From the NCBI RefSeq assembly GCF_000471905.2, contig NW_006499799.1, forward strand, positions 2,296,589-2,360,588: a DNA stretch of 64,000 nucleotides, in the 5' to 3' direction. Source of the stretch: Amborella trichopoda (lineage: Eukaryota; Streptophyta; Magnoliopsida; Amborellales; Amborellaceae). Each line of letters starts with the position of its first letter. The first letter of the stretch is position 1. Position numbers and translations under genes: made by a program. The notes below the pieces were generated by a model. The model did not search any database, was not told the DNA's origin, and saw only the letters and a list, made by a program, of their open reading frames with translations. Shown here piece by piece: positions 54,480-64,000 of this stretch.

Positions 54480-55510
54480 CCTTTGTCCAAGTTCCCCTGT
54501 CTCTTTCCTTAGGTCATGAATGGCGGAACCTCAACGCTGTCAATGTTTTCTTCTCCTCTCTCTCTTATGTCATGGACGCCGAAACCTCATCGCTGTCCAT
54601 ATTTTCTTCTCTTCTCTCTCTCCTCTGTCATGGATGGCAGAACCTCATCGCCGTCCATATATTATTCTTCTCTCTGTCTCTCTCTTATGTCATGGACGGC
54701 GGAACCTGATCACCGTCCATATTTTCTTCTCTTCTCTCTCTCTTCTGTCATGGACAACAGAACCTCATCGCCGCCCATGTCCTCTTCTTCTTTTTCTCAC
54801 TCCTATGTCATGGATAGTGGAACCTCATCGCCATCTATGTTTTCTTCTCTTCTCTCTCCTCTGTCATAAACAGCAGAACCTCATCGCCATCCATGTTTTC
54901 TTCTTTCTCTCTCCTCTGTCATGGATGACCGAGCCTCATCATCATCCATGTTTTCTTCTCTTCTCTCTCTCATATGTCATGGAGGATAGAACCTCATCAC
55001 CATCCATATTTTCTTCTTCTTTCTATCTCCTCTTTCACATCGTCATTCATGTTTACTTCTTCTCTCTCTCCTCTATTAAGGATGGCAGAACCTCATCGTC
55101 GTCTATGTTTCTTCTTTTCTCTCTCTTCTGTCGTGGACGGTGGAGCCTCATTATAGTCCATGTTTTCCCTCTCCTCTATCATGGACGGCAGATTCCCATC
55201 GTCGACCATGTTTTCTTCTTCCTTCTCTCTCCTATCATGAACGACGGAACCCCATCGCTGTCCATGCTTTCTTTTCTCATATCACTCTGTCATGGACGAT
55301 GGAACCCCATCGCCATCCAAGCTCCTGTCTTTCCCTTCTCTCTCCTGTCATGAATGGCAGAACCTCATCGCAGTCCATGCTTCTCTCCGTTTCTCTCTCC
55401 TCCGTCAGGGACGACAGAACCCCATTGTGGTATATGCTTCTCTCCCCTTCTCTCTCCTCTATCATGGATGGCAGAACCTTATCATTGTCCATGTTTCTCT
55501 TCTCTCTTAT
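54480..55510 (+). repeat. 55-60 bp minisatellite in U5 of LTR copy F, about 17 units
   Basis: Each unit combines a CT-rich half (TTTTCTTCTCTTCTCTCTCC) with a GC-richer half beginning CATGGACGGCGGAACC. The latter is an inverted repeat: in the unit at 54692-54720 ATGGACGG pairs with CCGTCCAT. This unit type is not found in any other LTR of the window. A 277-codon open frame spans the array but follows its repeats. Confidence 0.9.
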
Positions 55511-56125
55511 TTCTCTTTCTACCTCTTCCTTCTTTCCCTTCCTTTTTTCTTCTCCCTCGTTTATTTTCTTGCTCACTGATCTTCTTTATCTTTTTATTCT
55601 TCTCTCTCTTTCTTCCTTCTGTCTTATCTTTCCTTATTTTCTCTTCTCTTTTCTTCTCCTTCTCTCTTCTCCTCTCATTTGACCAAGGGAGGCTAAATCA
55701 AGCACTCTCATGGTAGTCTTGTCGTCTAACAGTATTATCGCCATCCCGGTCTAACTTACCATGCCTGTCTTACTACCACGATAGGCTAGCCATTGTGCAA
55801 GGCTGGTCGGTGATCATTCTGTCATCTAGTAGTATTCTCGTCGTGTCGGTCTGAGTTACCCTGCCCGTCTTGCTACCACGTCGGGTCAATCACTTGCTGG
55901 TCTAGCTATTGTGTTAGTCTAGCCACTTGGTCAAATTCTTCTCTTTCCCATTCCACTATTCTATCTCTTTCTTCTCCTTTCATCTATCCTCTTACTCTTT
56001 TCTTCTTCTTTTGACTATGCATACCTATGTGCATTCGCTCAAAGACAAGGTAGGGTCCCTTGGCCTACTTGTGTTGTAAATTAATTGTGTGTGTGTGATT
56101 GCCGAAATAAGAGAGTATAGGCCAG

Positions 56126-56782
56126 GGTACCCTACCCACCAAGGACTAACTAGTGCACAACGCAGATGAGCGCTGACAAAAGGCTCTTCAGCAGAATAAA
56201 CCAAAACAACAAAGTCATTTCGACAAACCAAAGATGCCCACGAAGGCAAGAAACTGGCAAATCTAGGGCGAAACCTGTTAGAGATGTCAGGGTGACACCT
56301 CGTCATGAGGCTGCCTCACCAAAATCCCTCCCTAGCCGACAAGCCTAGATGTTAGGGACCGGCTAACAAAATGCCCCCGACTGGACCCGGTAGGATGGGA
56401 CCCACAGAGGTACCCTGCTTGTCAAAAGCAAACCTGATGTAGCAGCAAACAACGTCAACCAAAAGCCCTTTGGTTGTCTATCCAAAGACAAACAAATCCA
56501 GACCAAATGAGAACAACACCCTTCGACATAGCACTCAATTACTAGACAGGCCTGATTTTAACTGATGAGGTCTACAAAAAATCCTCAGCTTCCGAATCAT
56601 AAATAGTTCAGAGGAGGGTGAGGAGTTCGATAAGATCCCTCATAAAGGTCACTTCTCCCTCTAAAGTCTCCATGGACGGACCCGCGAACAATGCATCCCT
56701 ACATCTAAGCATCCTAGTTGCACCATTGCGTGAATGTTGTTCTTCTCGCTTCTCTTGAGGCACAACATTCTACGGGGCAAGC
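56126..56782 (+). mobile_element. End of a Tat-like 3' region before LTR copy G
   Basis: It matches 25550-26025 of copy D (CTCCCTAGCCGACAAGCC, AGCAAACCTGATGTAGCAGC, TCCATGGACGGACCCG) and ends ATTCTACGGGGCAAGC just before the LTR. Everything else of the internal region is absent, so this is a large internal deletion or a fusion of two elements. Confidence 0.75.
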
Positions 56783-58093
56783 TGCTTGAACACATTTTTC
56801 AGCACCTTAGTCCTCGATGCAGAATAAAGAATGAAGCAAGTCAATAAAGAATAAAAGAACAGCAGAAATTTTGATAGTCTCAGAATGGCCTCAGAATTGG
56901 TCAACACCTTCATCAGCACTCCAAAAAGACACCTGCTAAGTTTTATCACAATCATACATTTCTAAGACAGTGAACACAGAAAAAATTTCGACAAAATCGG
57001 CGTCTAGCACCCTAAAATATATCTTGTAACTAGAACTATATTTTTGGTGCATCAAACGGCTATGTGACCACTACCATTGGATCCGACACGGTCAAAAACC
57101 CTTATGGGTCAAGTTTCAACTTTATTGGGCACTCCAGAACAAAGTTATGAGTAAAATACTGAAAAAGGGTAGGCCACACATTATTTCCGTGTGACCACCC
57201 TGCATCAAAACACCATTAAAGGTGGTTGTTTTTATAGTCATAAGTAGTGAATTTTGGAGCCTATATCTCACTTGTTCCTAGTCAGACCGTACTCAAATTT
57301 AGTGAGTGTATTCGTTTCGTCAAGACGAGCATTTCGATATGTGGTACGTCCCGTGATGATACCCGAGTAAGGAAAAAAACTAGAGAGAAGTTGCTGATCC
57401 GTGAAGAAAAGTTGTAGAATATTCAACAATAGTACGCCTCACTCGAGCGGCCAAATCATGGCGTTCGTGTACCCGATCAACACGAAACCAATTACATTAT
57501 GTGTGTAAGGTCCATGGCTATCTCTGGTCCGAACCCCGTGCACAATGAATAGTTAGATTTCATACATGAGGGTGTTGAAGCTGCTGTAAATTCTGGCCGC
57601 CGGATTTCAAGATTCTGACCAAAAATCCAAGAAGACAAAATTTTCATCCGGACACAAAATCAAGCTACATTTGTTGCAACGTGATTATGACGACATGCTC
57701 AGTGTGATTCAGCGAAGAAACAGAAGAAAAACATTAAGGAACGAGCGTACTATCGATCCAAATTTTTCAAGATTCATCCAAAATTCAAGTCTCATGATCA
57801 TGGCTCAAAAACATGATTCATAACTCGAAATTGGTATCAAATCGATCGCCATGCCAAGACCTACAGGAAAACCATCACCTTTCGATCAAACTGGCATTAG
57901 AGCAACCTCGGATCAGTCATAGAAGATCACACAAGTTCTCGAGCAGCAGCAGGGACTGTTCTGAAATTCCACACATTGTTAGACAGGGGCAAAATAGTCC
58001 TTTTGTACCCATTTTTAGAATTTCTTTTAATTCAATTAAATTGTAATTATCTTCAATGTTTGGTAGTTTTTGGGTGTCCACCCATGTTTGGGC

Positions 58094-58101
58094 CTATATA
58101 A
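58094..58101 (+). promoter_or_regulatory. TATA box of LTR copy G
   Basis: TATATAAA after CACCCATGTTTGGGCC. It is the best preserved plus-strand LTR promoter in the window. Confidence 0.75.
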
Positions 58102-58229
58102 ACATGCAAAGCCAAATTGTAAAGGACCTTCGGTTCATTTCACAAAAGCATCAATAAAGTTTTAATTTCTTCTTGAGTTAGTGGGTGCGTCTTGGAGAGA
58201 GAAGAAAAGGGTCGATACCCTTCGGTAAG

Positions 58230-59040
58230 ATAACTTTCTCTCTCCTCCCCTCTTTCTCTCTTCTCTTCTTTCTATTTCTCTCTCCTCCTTACTTTTCTTA
58301 GCCCTATCTCTCTTTCTCTCTCTTCTTCTTATCGCTATCTCTCTTTCTCTCTCTTCTTCTCAACTTTATCTCTTTCTCTCTCTTCTTCTTATCTTTCTCT
58401 CTCTTTCTCTCTCTTCTTCTCATCTTTATCTCTCTCTCTCCTCTGTCCAGTACAGTCAATGAAGCTCAGTGTCGATTGTGTCCTCTCTTTTCTCTACCCA
58501 GTACAGTCGGTGAAGCTCAACATCACTTGTGTCCTCTCTCTCCTCTATCTAGTACAGTCGACAAAGCTCAGCACCAATTGTGTCCTCTCTCTCTCCTCTG
58601 TCCAGTATAGTTGGTGAAGCTTAGTGTCGATTGTGTCCTCTCTCTCTTCTTCGTCTAGCACAGTCGGCAAAGCTCAACGCCAACTACGTCTTCTCTCTTT
58701 TCACTGTCTAGCACAGTCGGTGAAGCTCAATGCTGACTGCATCTTCTCTCTTTTCTCTGTCTAGCACAACCTGTGAAGCTCAGCACCGGCTGTGTTTTCT
58801 CCCTCTTCTTTGTCTAACTTAGCCAGTGAAGCTCAGCGTCGACTGTGTTATCTCTCTCTTCTTTGTCTAACACAGCTGTCTGTGTCCTCTTCCTCTTCTT
58901 TATCTACCACGGCCGAAAACACTCAGCATTGTCTGTGTCCTCTTCCTCATCTTTGTCTACCATAACTGACGACGCTCAGCGTCGATTGTATCCTCTTCCT
59001 CGTCTTTGCCTAATACAGCCGGTGACTCTGCCGTCTGTGT
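58230..59040 (+). repeat. CT-rich block and 53-bp minisatellite in U5 of LTR copy G
   Basis: After a CT-rich tract (58230-58440) about eleven units follow, of the form GTCTAGCACAGTCGGTGAAG plus CTCAGCGCCGACTGTGT plus a CT-rich end. CAGTCGG...CCGACTG-type arms recur. The unit is the reverse complement of the plus-strand unit in LTR copy C, i.e. the same family in the same element-relative orientation. Confidence 0.9.
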
Positions 59041-59828
59041 TCTTAACTCACACTCTTCTCTTCCTTTCTTTCTCTTCCTCTCCTTCTTTCTACTCTCTTC
59101 TTCTTCTCTTATCTTACTTCTTATTCTTTCTTTATGGTCTCCATTCTTTCTGTTATCCTTTCATTTGATTAAGATGGGTTGAGATTAGCCTATAATGGTA
59201 GGCCTATCATCTAGCCGTAATGTTGTTGTCTCAAAATTACTGTGCTCGCTTTATTGCCAGAAAAACTAACCATCGTGTCTAGCTAGTCAATATTGGTATT
59301 GACTTTTAGTAGTAATTCTATTGAGCTGGTCTGAGTTACCGAGCCCATTTTACTACTACATCAGGCCAATTACCTACCAGCTTAGTCACTGTGCCGATCT
59401 CCCTGCCTGGTCAAATTCTTCTCTCTCTCATCTTCCTTCTCTTATTCTTCTCTTCTTCTTATGAATGTGCACGCTTGTGTACATTCACTAAAGAGGAAAG
59501 GTGAGGTCTATTGACCCACCCGTCCTATGACATTTGCCATATGTGTGTGATTGCAGAAAACAAGAGAATACAGGTCAAGGGAGGCAATTCCGAACCAGTT
59601 TTACTACCGGGGGGGCTTTCTTCATGATCTAAGAGGGTGACCCTGTGAGCCAGCCTGAGTAAGTCTCGAACTCACCTTAAATTCCTCTCTCATCAGTTGG
59701 TAATACCTGCCCTTGTTCTCAAACGAAGTTCCCGAGAGAGCGATCTCAAAGTCCTAGGTCTCATTCGAAACCCGAGACACATGCCGTCAAATCATCCTGA
59801 TCCAGATGGCAAGATCGAGGCACCTAAT

Positions 59829-60050
59829 AAAAAGCATCTTCAATCCCTTTGAGCCTGCTCGCGATGTTGTTTAGAACATTCTCAAAATGGGCCATCGAGT
59901 TTTCAAGTTCATCTCCATCATGGATCACCACCATTACCTCGACGAGCTGGTCCAAGTCGGGTAATTCGGTGGGAAGAGCGACCCTAGTCCTCTTCACGCT
60001 CCAGTCTGGCACTCCGAGTAGCAAGGGCTGGGCTTTCCTCATCTGAGCCC
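59829..60050 (-). pseudogene. gag: Gag N-terminus, copy H (truncated)
   Basis: The minus-strand reading LVEVMVVIHDGDELENSMAH, FENVLNNIASRLKGIED parallels ETVSVMVVSDPGDT-stop-EDLMNKFEYMVHMMIEKIDRID of the 18-kb element. Here the codon at the conserved TAA position is CTT, so leader and gag are one frame. Gag is cut off at the end of LTR copy G. Confidence 0.6.
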
Positions 60051-61587
60051 GACGATCTAGAGGCTGTGTCCCATCAACTTGCTCTTGATAACCTTAGGAC
60101 CGTGGGTTGGGCGAAGAAAGTTCACCTTCATCTGTCGCAACAACATTTGAGTGGGCCATGTCGTTGGTTTCGGGTTCCTCCTTGTCTTGTAATGGGTGGA
60201 ACCAATTTTTCTTTGGAAAGTTTTCTGGGATAGAGGACTCTGCTTTTTGCAAGAGGGGCGATGTTTCCATTCCCTTTATCTACTTGAGCTGCAGGTCCCA
60301 ATAGATCCTCCCCTAGAATTGGAAGAGATTCCAATCTTCTTGGCTGGCCTGCTTGACTGATGCGCGAGCGAACTTGATCAACTCGGGCAAACTATAATGC
60401 CCAGGAATGAGGGAGCTTGAAGATTGCAACAGTGGTCGGGAACCGCTTGACGAAGAGGAAGGGCGACCAGTCGTTGCTGACAACGTCTTCCTATCCCACA
60501 CCCACAGCGAGGGCTGATTGGCGTGTACAAGGAAGGAGGGGTGGAGAGTGTGACGCTCAAAGGGAACTTCTTCGAGTACCACACAGTGGGTGGCTTAAAA
60601 GAAGTTAGTGAAGCGATGAATGCTAGTCCTTCTTTGCAGTCGGGGCCTCTTTGGATCTGCACATGTGTGTGCCATCCATGGTGGTGTTTGGGGCAATTGC
60701 GGGGCTAACTCTTTGTGGAATGGGGGGCGAAGTACTCGTGGTACCTGCCCATCTGGTTGGTGAGGCCTCAAGGCCTCAAACATGCAAGTGCACTTTTTTG
60801 TGGGACTTTCTATTATCTCGAAAGTCACGTGTTCATCGGGTCTCAGCCTTTGGGTTGCCCTGAACTAGAGAGTTAGCATGCATGATGTGGGCGGCCCTGG
60901 GACCGTCCGGGCTGCACAAAGGTCGGAAGAGACCGGAAACAGTTTGGGCGAGTGGGGTGGGCCGTCGCCTGCCCCGACTCACCATAGTGACAGTTAGATT
61001 GTCAGCAATGATGTATCTGTATTAGCGCATGGCGGTCAGGGTACCGTGCTCATTGGCTAGAGGCCACCTATGTATGGTGTGTGCATGGGGGTGCCGGCAC
61101 TGGCAGTTCCCTTGTGTGACATGGTCGGAGTCACCTTTTGGTTACCCGTAGAAATGGTGGACTCGCCGGGACCCACTGGGTGAGGTGGAGTAGTGGCACA
61201 AGGACCACGCCATGGGCACATGACTATCTGGGTGCCCACTAGTGACAGGGTGCTTGTGTGAGGGGGCGGTTGTAGTGCCGCCCATGCAATTGACATCAAG
61301 AGATTTTCTCCTGACGCCGAAAGACGAGGGGCAGGGAGCTCGAGAGCCCATTCCCGTAGTTTTCCTAGGCTGGACTAAGATAGTAGGGCCAACCAAGCCG
61401 CTTTAGTAGGATGCAGGGAAGATAAGATCTGATGGTCTACTTGCCCTAGGTGAGGTCGTAGCTATGGGGATGTAGAAATCCGCATTCCAGACAAAGGAGG
61501 GACAGTGGGTTCCCATAGCAACTTTAAAGAAAGAAGGAAGAGAGGTTGATATCGAAAAACAGTCCAAGCTAACGATAGGGTGGCGTG
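60051..61587 (-). pseudogene. Leader ORF (ORF1) region, copy H
   Basis: A diverged relative of the leader in copies C and E, between primer site (61588) and gag. Readable pieces include WYSKKFPLSVTLSTPPSL (60662-60580 part), SLPELIKFARASVKQASQED and TEESTIST-like segments in shifting frames. GC content is higher than in the other copies. No known domain. Confidence 0.45.
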
Positions 61588-61605
61588 TCCCCACTGGAGT
61601 CACCA
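61588..61605 (-). promoter_or_regulatory. Primer-binding site (tRNA-Arg type), copy H
   Basis: Minus-strand TGGTGACTCCAGTGGGGA two bases after an LTR end AGGTCTGACCA. It differs at only two positions from the tRNA-Arg complement expected for this lineage. Confidence 0.75.
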
Positions 61606-61607
61606 GT

Positions 61608-61740
61608 TGGTCAGACCTGGTTCTCGGTGGGGTCGGGGTGAGAAACCTCTCTCGGACAACCGTGGGGTCGCTCTCGCGAGGAGGTGAGGGCACGCACCGG
61701 TGACGGGTGCGCGCGGGCGCACAGGGCTCCTATGGGCAGA
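61608..61740 (-). mobile_element. LTR end of copy H (extent to the right unknown)
   Basis: The minus-strand end ...AGGTCTGACCA precedes the primer site. The GC-rich part up to about 61740 contains GCGCGCGGGCGCACAGG-like sequence. It does not match the other LTRs beyond the terminal bases, so copy H belongs to a different subfamily; its LTR may continue through the AT-rich tail. Confidence 0.45.
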
Positions 61741-61749
61741 TAGTTCAAG

Positions 61750-62720
61750 AACTTTCCATTGAGTTCTGTTATTTTTCTCACCAACATATGATCTTATTTC
61801 TAGCTGAAATTAGACTATGACTCATCAAATTGAGTCTAGTTTGAAGCAAAAATAATTTCATCAAGAAATTCCTTGTGGTTTGAAAGATATGATCAATTTC
61901 TTAAAGGGTGCGCAAGTGTTGTTTTCTGCAACGAAAACTATTTCAATGACTTGGAAGTCATGACTTTATTTTTATTTTTAACATAATGTTTTATGGCCTA
62001 CTCTAAGTTTTTAACTTAAATTCTGAGTCTAATTTATAATAAAATTATTTGAGAAAGAAATATCTATGAGAAGAAAGGAATAAAAATGGTGGATTGGAGA
62101 TAAGTCTTCTAGAATTTTTTGCACTTTGGTGTGTTCTTCATTGAGACATGAATAGTTATATTTATCAAAACTACTTAACAGAGTGATATGAGACTTGTGG
62201 AAATATATGTTTTACTATTATGTTTCTACTTTCAAACAAAATTAGTTTTAAATGGAAACTCTGGAAGGGTAGAGAGAAAAGACAATTTTACGAGATAGTG
62301 TTCATCTTGAAATTCTGCAGTATGATTTATTTTGTGATGTGAATGTCAGTTATTTACTTCTCTGAAGAGAAAGTATTTTTGGGATTCACACTATGATGTT
62401 ATGATTTGGTTTTGAGTCTAGTTTTTAACACAGTATTTCAAGAAGAAATTCTTTGAAGATTGAGAAATACAATTTTTTTATTTAGAGGTGCTCAACTTGA
62501 TTTTCTGTTGAGAAAATTGCATTGTGACGTAAATGTCACTAAAATGAAGGCTCACTAAATGGTATGATTTAGGGATAGAAATGAGTACTATTTTATATTT
62601 TTTATTCTATTTCAATACTCAAAAGGATTCGGGGATAAACTTTTTATGAGTTGAGAGATATCATATTTTTATCATGGGATGCTCAAGTTCTATTCTGCAG
62701 TAAATTAAAAGACATGGCAT
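61750..62720. repeat. Degenerate tandem repeat of about 190-210 bp
   Basis: Recurring blocks in the same order: GAGTCTAGTTT (61842, 62412; variant at 62025), ATTTCA(TC)AAGAAATTC, TTGAAAGATAT/TTGAGAGATAT, a TTTAT-rich stretch, G(A/T)GCTCAAGTT or GCGCAAGTGTT, and TTCTGCAG/TTCTGCAAC. Five eroded units are visible. Confidence 0.5.
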
Positions 62721-63963
62721 GATAAGGCACATATTTGGATTCTTAATTATGGAGACATTTTTAAGGCTCATTTAAAAAGGGTTTTATAGTGTTCCATGTA
62801 CATGGTTTATTATAGTAAAACTTTAGTGAGAGATAATACAAAGTTGATGAGATATCACTCTACATGAAGAGTTTTCGATCTGAAAATAACATAAAGAAGA
62901 ATAAATACAATACTTATAAAAGCATATTGGTTCCTTCAAGATGAAGGGATACATAGATAGACTTCGTGGTAGCAAATAAATGCTAAAGATCAGTGGAAGA
63001 ATAAAATTTGTGATATTTGAAATGATGGGATGAAGAGAATTTATTCACGGTGTGAGACAAATAATCCAAGGGCCGAAGAGATGGACACTTCGTGACATCT
63101 GCAATCGATGACCAATATATTCTCTATAAGTTGCATGCTCTTCTAATATCATAAAAGCTTGTAAAACAATTAAAAGCAATGAATCAAGAAAGCCCAGGTA
63201 CCACACTACATGGTTTTGAGATATGAAATCTATCTCATATTATATAGTAAGGTCATATAGGGAAAAAAGATTCGATAAATTTTTAATTTATGATTAATAA
63301 GCATTGGTTTTATTTTGGTTAATTGTTTTATGAATATATATGGAGTGTATGGACATTAAGTGATGGGTGCTAACAAATTTGAAAGAGCCGATTTATGAAT
63401 ACCCTGTGTTTTAGTACCTCATTAGGCTAAAGTACGAACTACTTAAGGGAGTAATACACATGGCGATGTGATTTGATAAGGGTTTAGCCCTAAGGATGAA
63501 ACAAGAGAGATGAGTGTGGCTCATTCAAATGTGTAAGCATGAAGGGAGTATTCTGATGGAACTCGGTCTTAGTTACCATCCTCCCAATAATGACTATAAT
63601 ATGATGTGTTGCATGTGATGATGATCTCTTAACAAATTCTCCATATTTGATAAAAAGGAAGTATTTTGTCAAGGCATTAATAACCATTCTTTAGTAACGC
63701 TTTATTTTGGATAAAATTATAAGATGGTATATATAATTTGTTTTTGTGGTCATGAACTTGACTCGGTAGGAAATTAAAGTTGAATGCAAAAAAATGATTT
63801 ACGAAGGCTAAGCATGTATTTTAAAATTAAATTGGATGATTTGATAAAAAACATAAGTTTATGAATAGGATTTTTGGAAAACCACAAAGTCTTGCAAGGT
63901 CCATTAAGTCTTTATGAAAATCATTTTAAACTATCATATTATTATCTAAGTATTGCTTGTGAA

Positions 63964-63966
<3 letters not shown>
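62721..63966. other. AT-rich stretch without recognisable features
   Basis: No ORF above 65 codons, no match to the repeats seen elsewhere in the window and no RNA gene recognised. It may be the continuation of the copy H LTR or low-copy DNA. Confidence 0.5.

Positions 63967-63999
<33 letters not shown>
63967..63999. repeat. (AT)n microsatellite at the window end
   Basis: About 16 uninterrupted AT units. Confidence 0.97.

Positions 64000-64000
<1 letters not shown>

Larger units (their letters stand above)
52599..56125 (+). mobile_element. LTR of Tat-like element, copy F (3' end missing)
   Basis: It starts TGTTTGAAGACATTTTTCGG next to low-copy AT-rich DNA. U3, TATA box at 53894, CT-rich block (54045-54390), a 55-60 bp minisatellite and the GTCTTGCTACCACG region follow, but about 400 bases of the U5 end are missing. 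At about 56125 the sequence jumps to the 3' region that precedes LTR copy G. Confidence 0.85.
56783..59828 (+). mobile_element. LTR of Tat-like element, copy G (3.05 kb)
   Basis: It begins TGCTTGAACACATTTTTCAG and ends GATCGAGGCACCTAA. A good TATA box at 58094, AATAAAGTTT at about 58150, a CT-rich block (58230-58440), a 53-bp minisatellite and the full conserved end are present. It is followed directly by minus-strand gag sequence of copy H, with no primer site, so it is a 3' LTR or a rearranged one. Confidence 0.85.

Noticed and set aside
54520..55353. 277-codon plus-strand ORF, the longest in the window
   Set aside because: It runs through the 55-60 bp minisatellite and CT-rich tract of an LTR; its residues repeat with the DNA unit and other frames are equally open.

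Overview
This window looks like a transposon-rich region of a flowering-plant nuclear genome. No intact host gene was recognised. Almost everything from 1 to 49058 and from 52599 to about 61740 derives from one family of very large Ty3/gypsy LTR retrotransposons of the Tat/Ogre/Retand type. The evidence is a primer-binding site resembling plant tRNA-Arg, LTRs of about 2.8-3.5 kb, an RVT_3-type second RNase H after the usual RT-RNase H, a long tandem-repeat-filled region between integrase and the 3' LTR, and a coding unit on the antisense strand. A Ty1/copia remnant, an AT-rich low-copy stretch (49073-52598) and an AT-rich tail (61740-64000) make up the rest. The species cannot be told from the sequence.

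Layout. 1-2334: end of a plus-strand LTR (copy A). 2335-3318: inverted 3' region and an LTR stub. 3339-14755: plus-strand block with a polyprotein remnant, an antisense coiled-coil ORF behind a TATA box, a repeat-rich 3' region, an LTR (copy B), a PBS, and leader and gag ORFs. 14762-21064: minus-strand block (copy C) with RNase H/RT, leader ORF, PBS and LTR. 21065-29002: antisense plant-mobile-domain (PMD) pseudogene with its own TATA box, plus-strand 3' region and 3' LTR (copy D). 29003-31027: minus-strand copia gag/protease, PBS and 5' LTR. 31028-49058: the most complete element, minus strand, 18.0 kb, with two LTRs sharing one minisatellite type, PBS, leader, gag, RT, RNase H, second RNase H, integrase and a 5-kb 3' region. 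It is flanked by an ATCAC target-site duplication and sits inside the copia 5' LTR, whose first 14 bases lie at 49059-49072. 52599-59828: two plus-strand LTRs (F, G) with almost no internal sequence. 59829-61607: minus-strand leader/gag of a more diverged relative (H).

All reading frames are broken by stops and frameshifts, and the two LTRs of the 18-kb element differ at roughly one base in ten where I compared them by eye, so these are old copies.

The most interesting signals are: (1) a conserved TATA region pointing against the element, in three copies at the far end of the 3' region, followed in one copy by a PMD-like reading frame and in others by different ORFs; (2) at least nine tandem-repeat families in the LTR U5 regions and 3' regions whose units nearly all contain a short inverted repeat, with some compensatory changes; (3) repeated C-x2-H-x4-H-x4-C knuckles in Gag; and (4) a leader ORF conserved in four copies, separated from gag in two of them by the same TAA codon.
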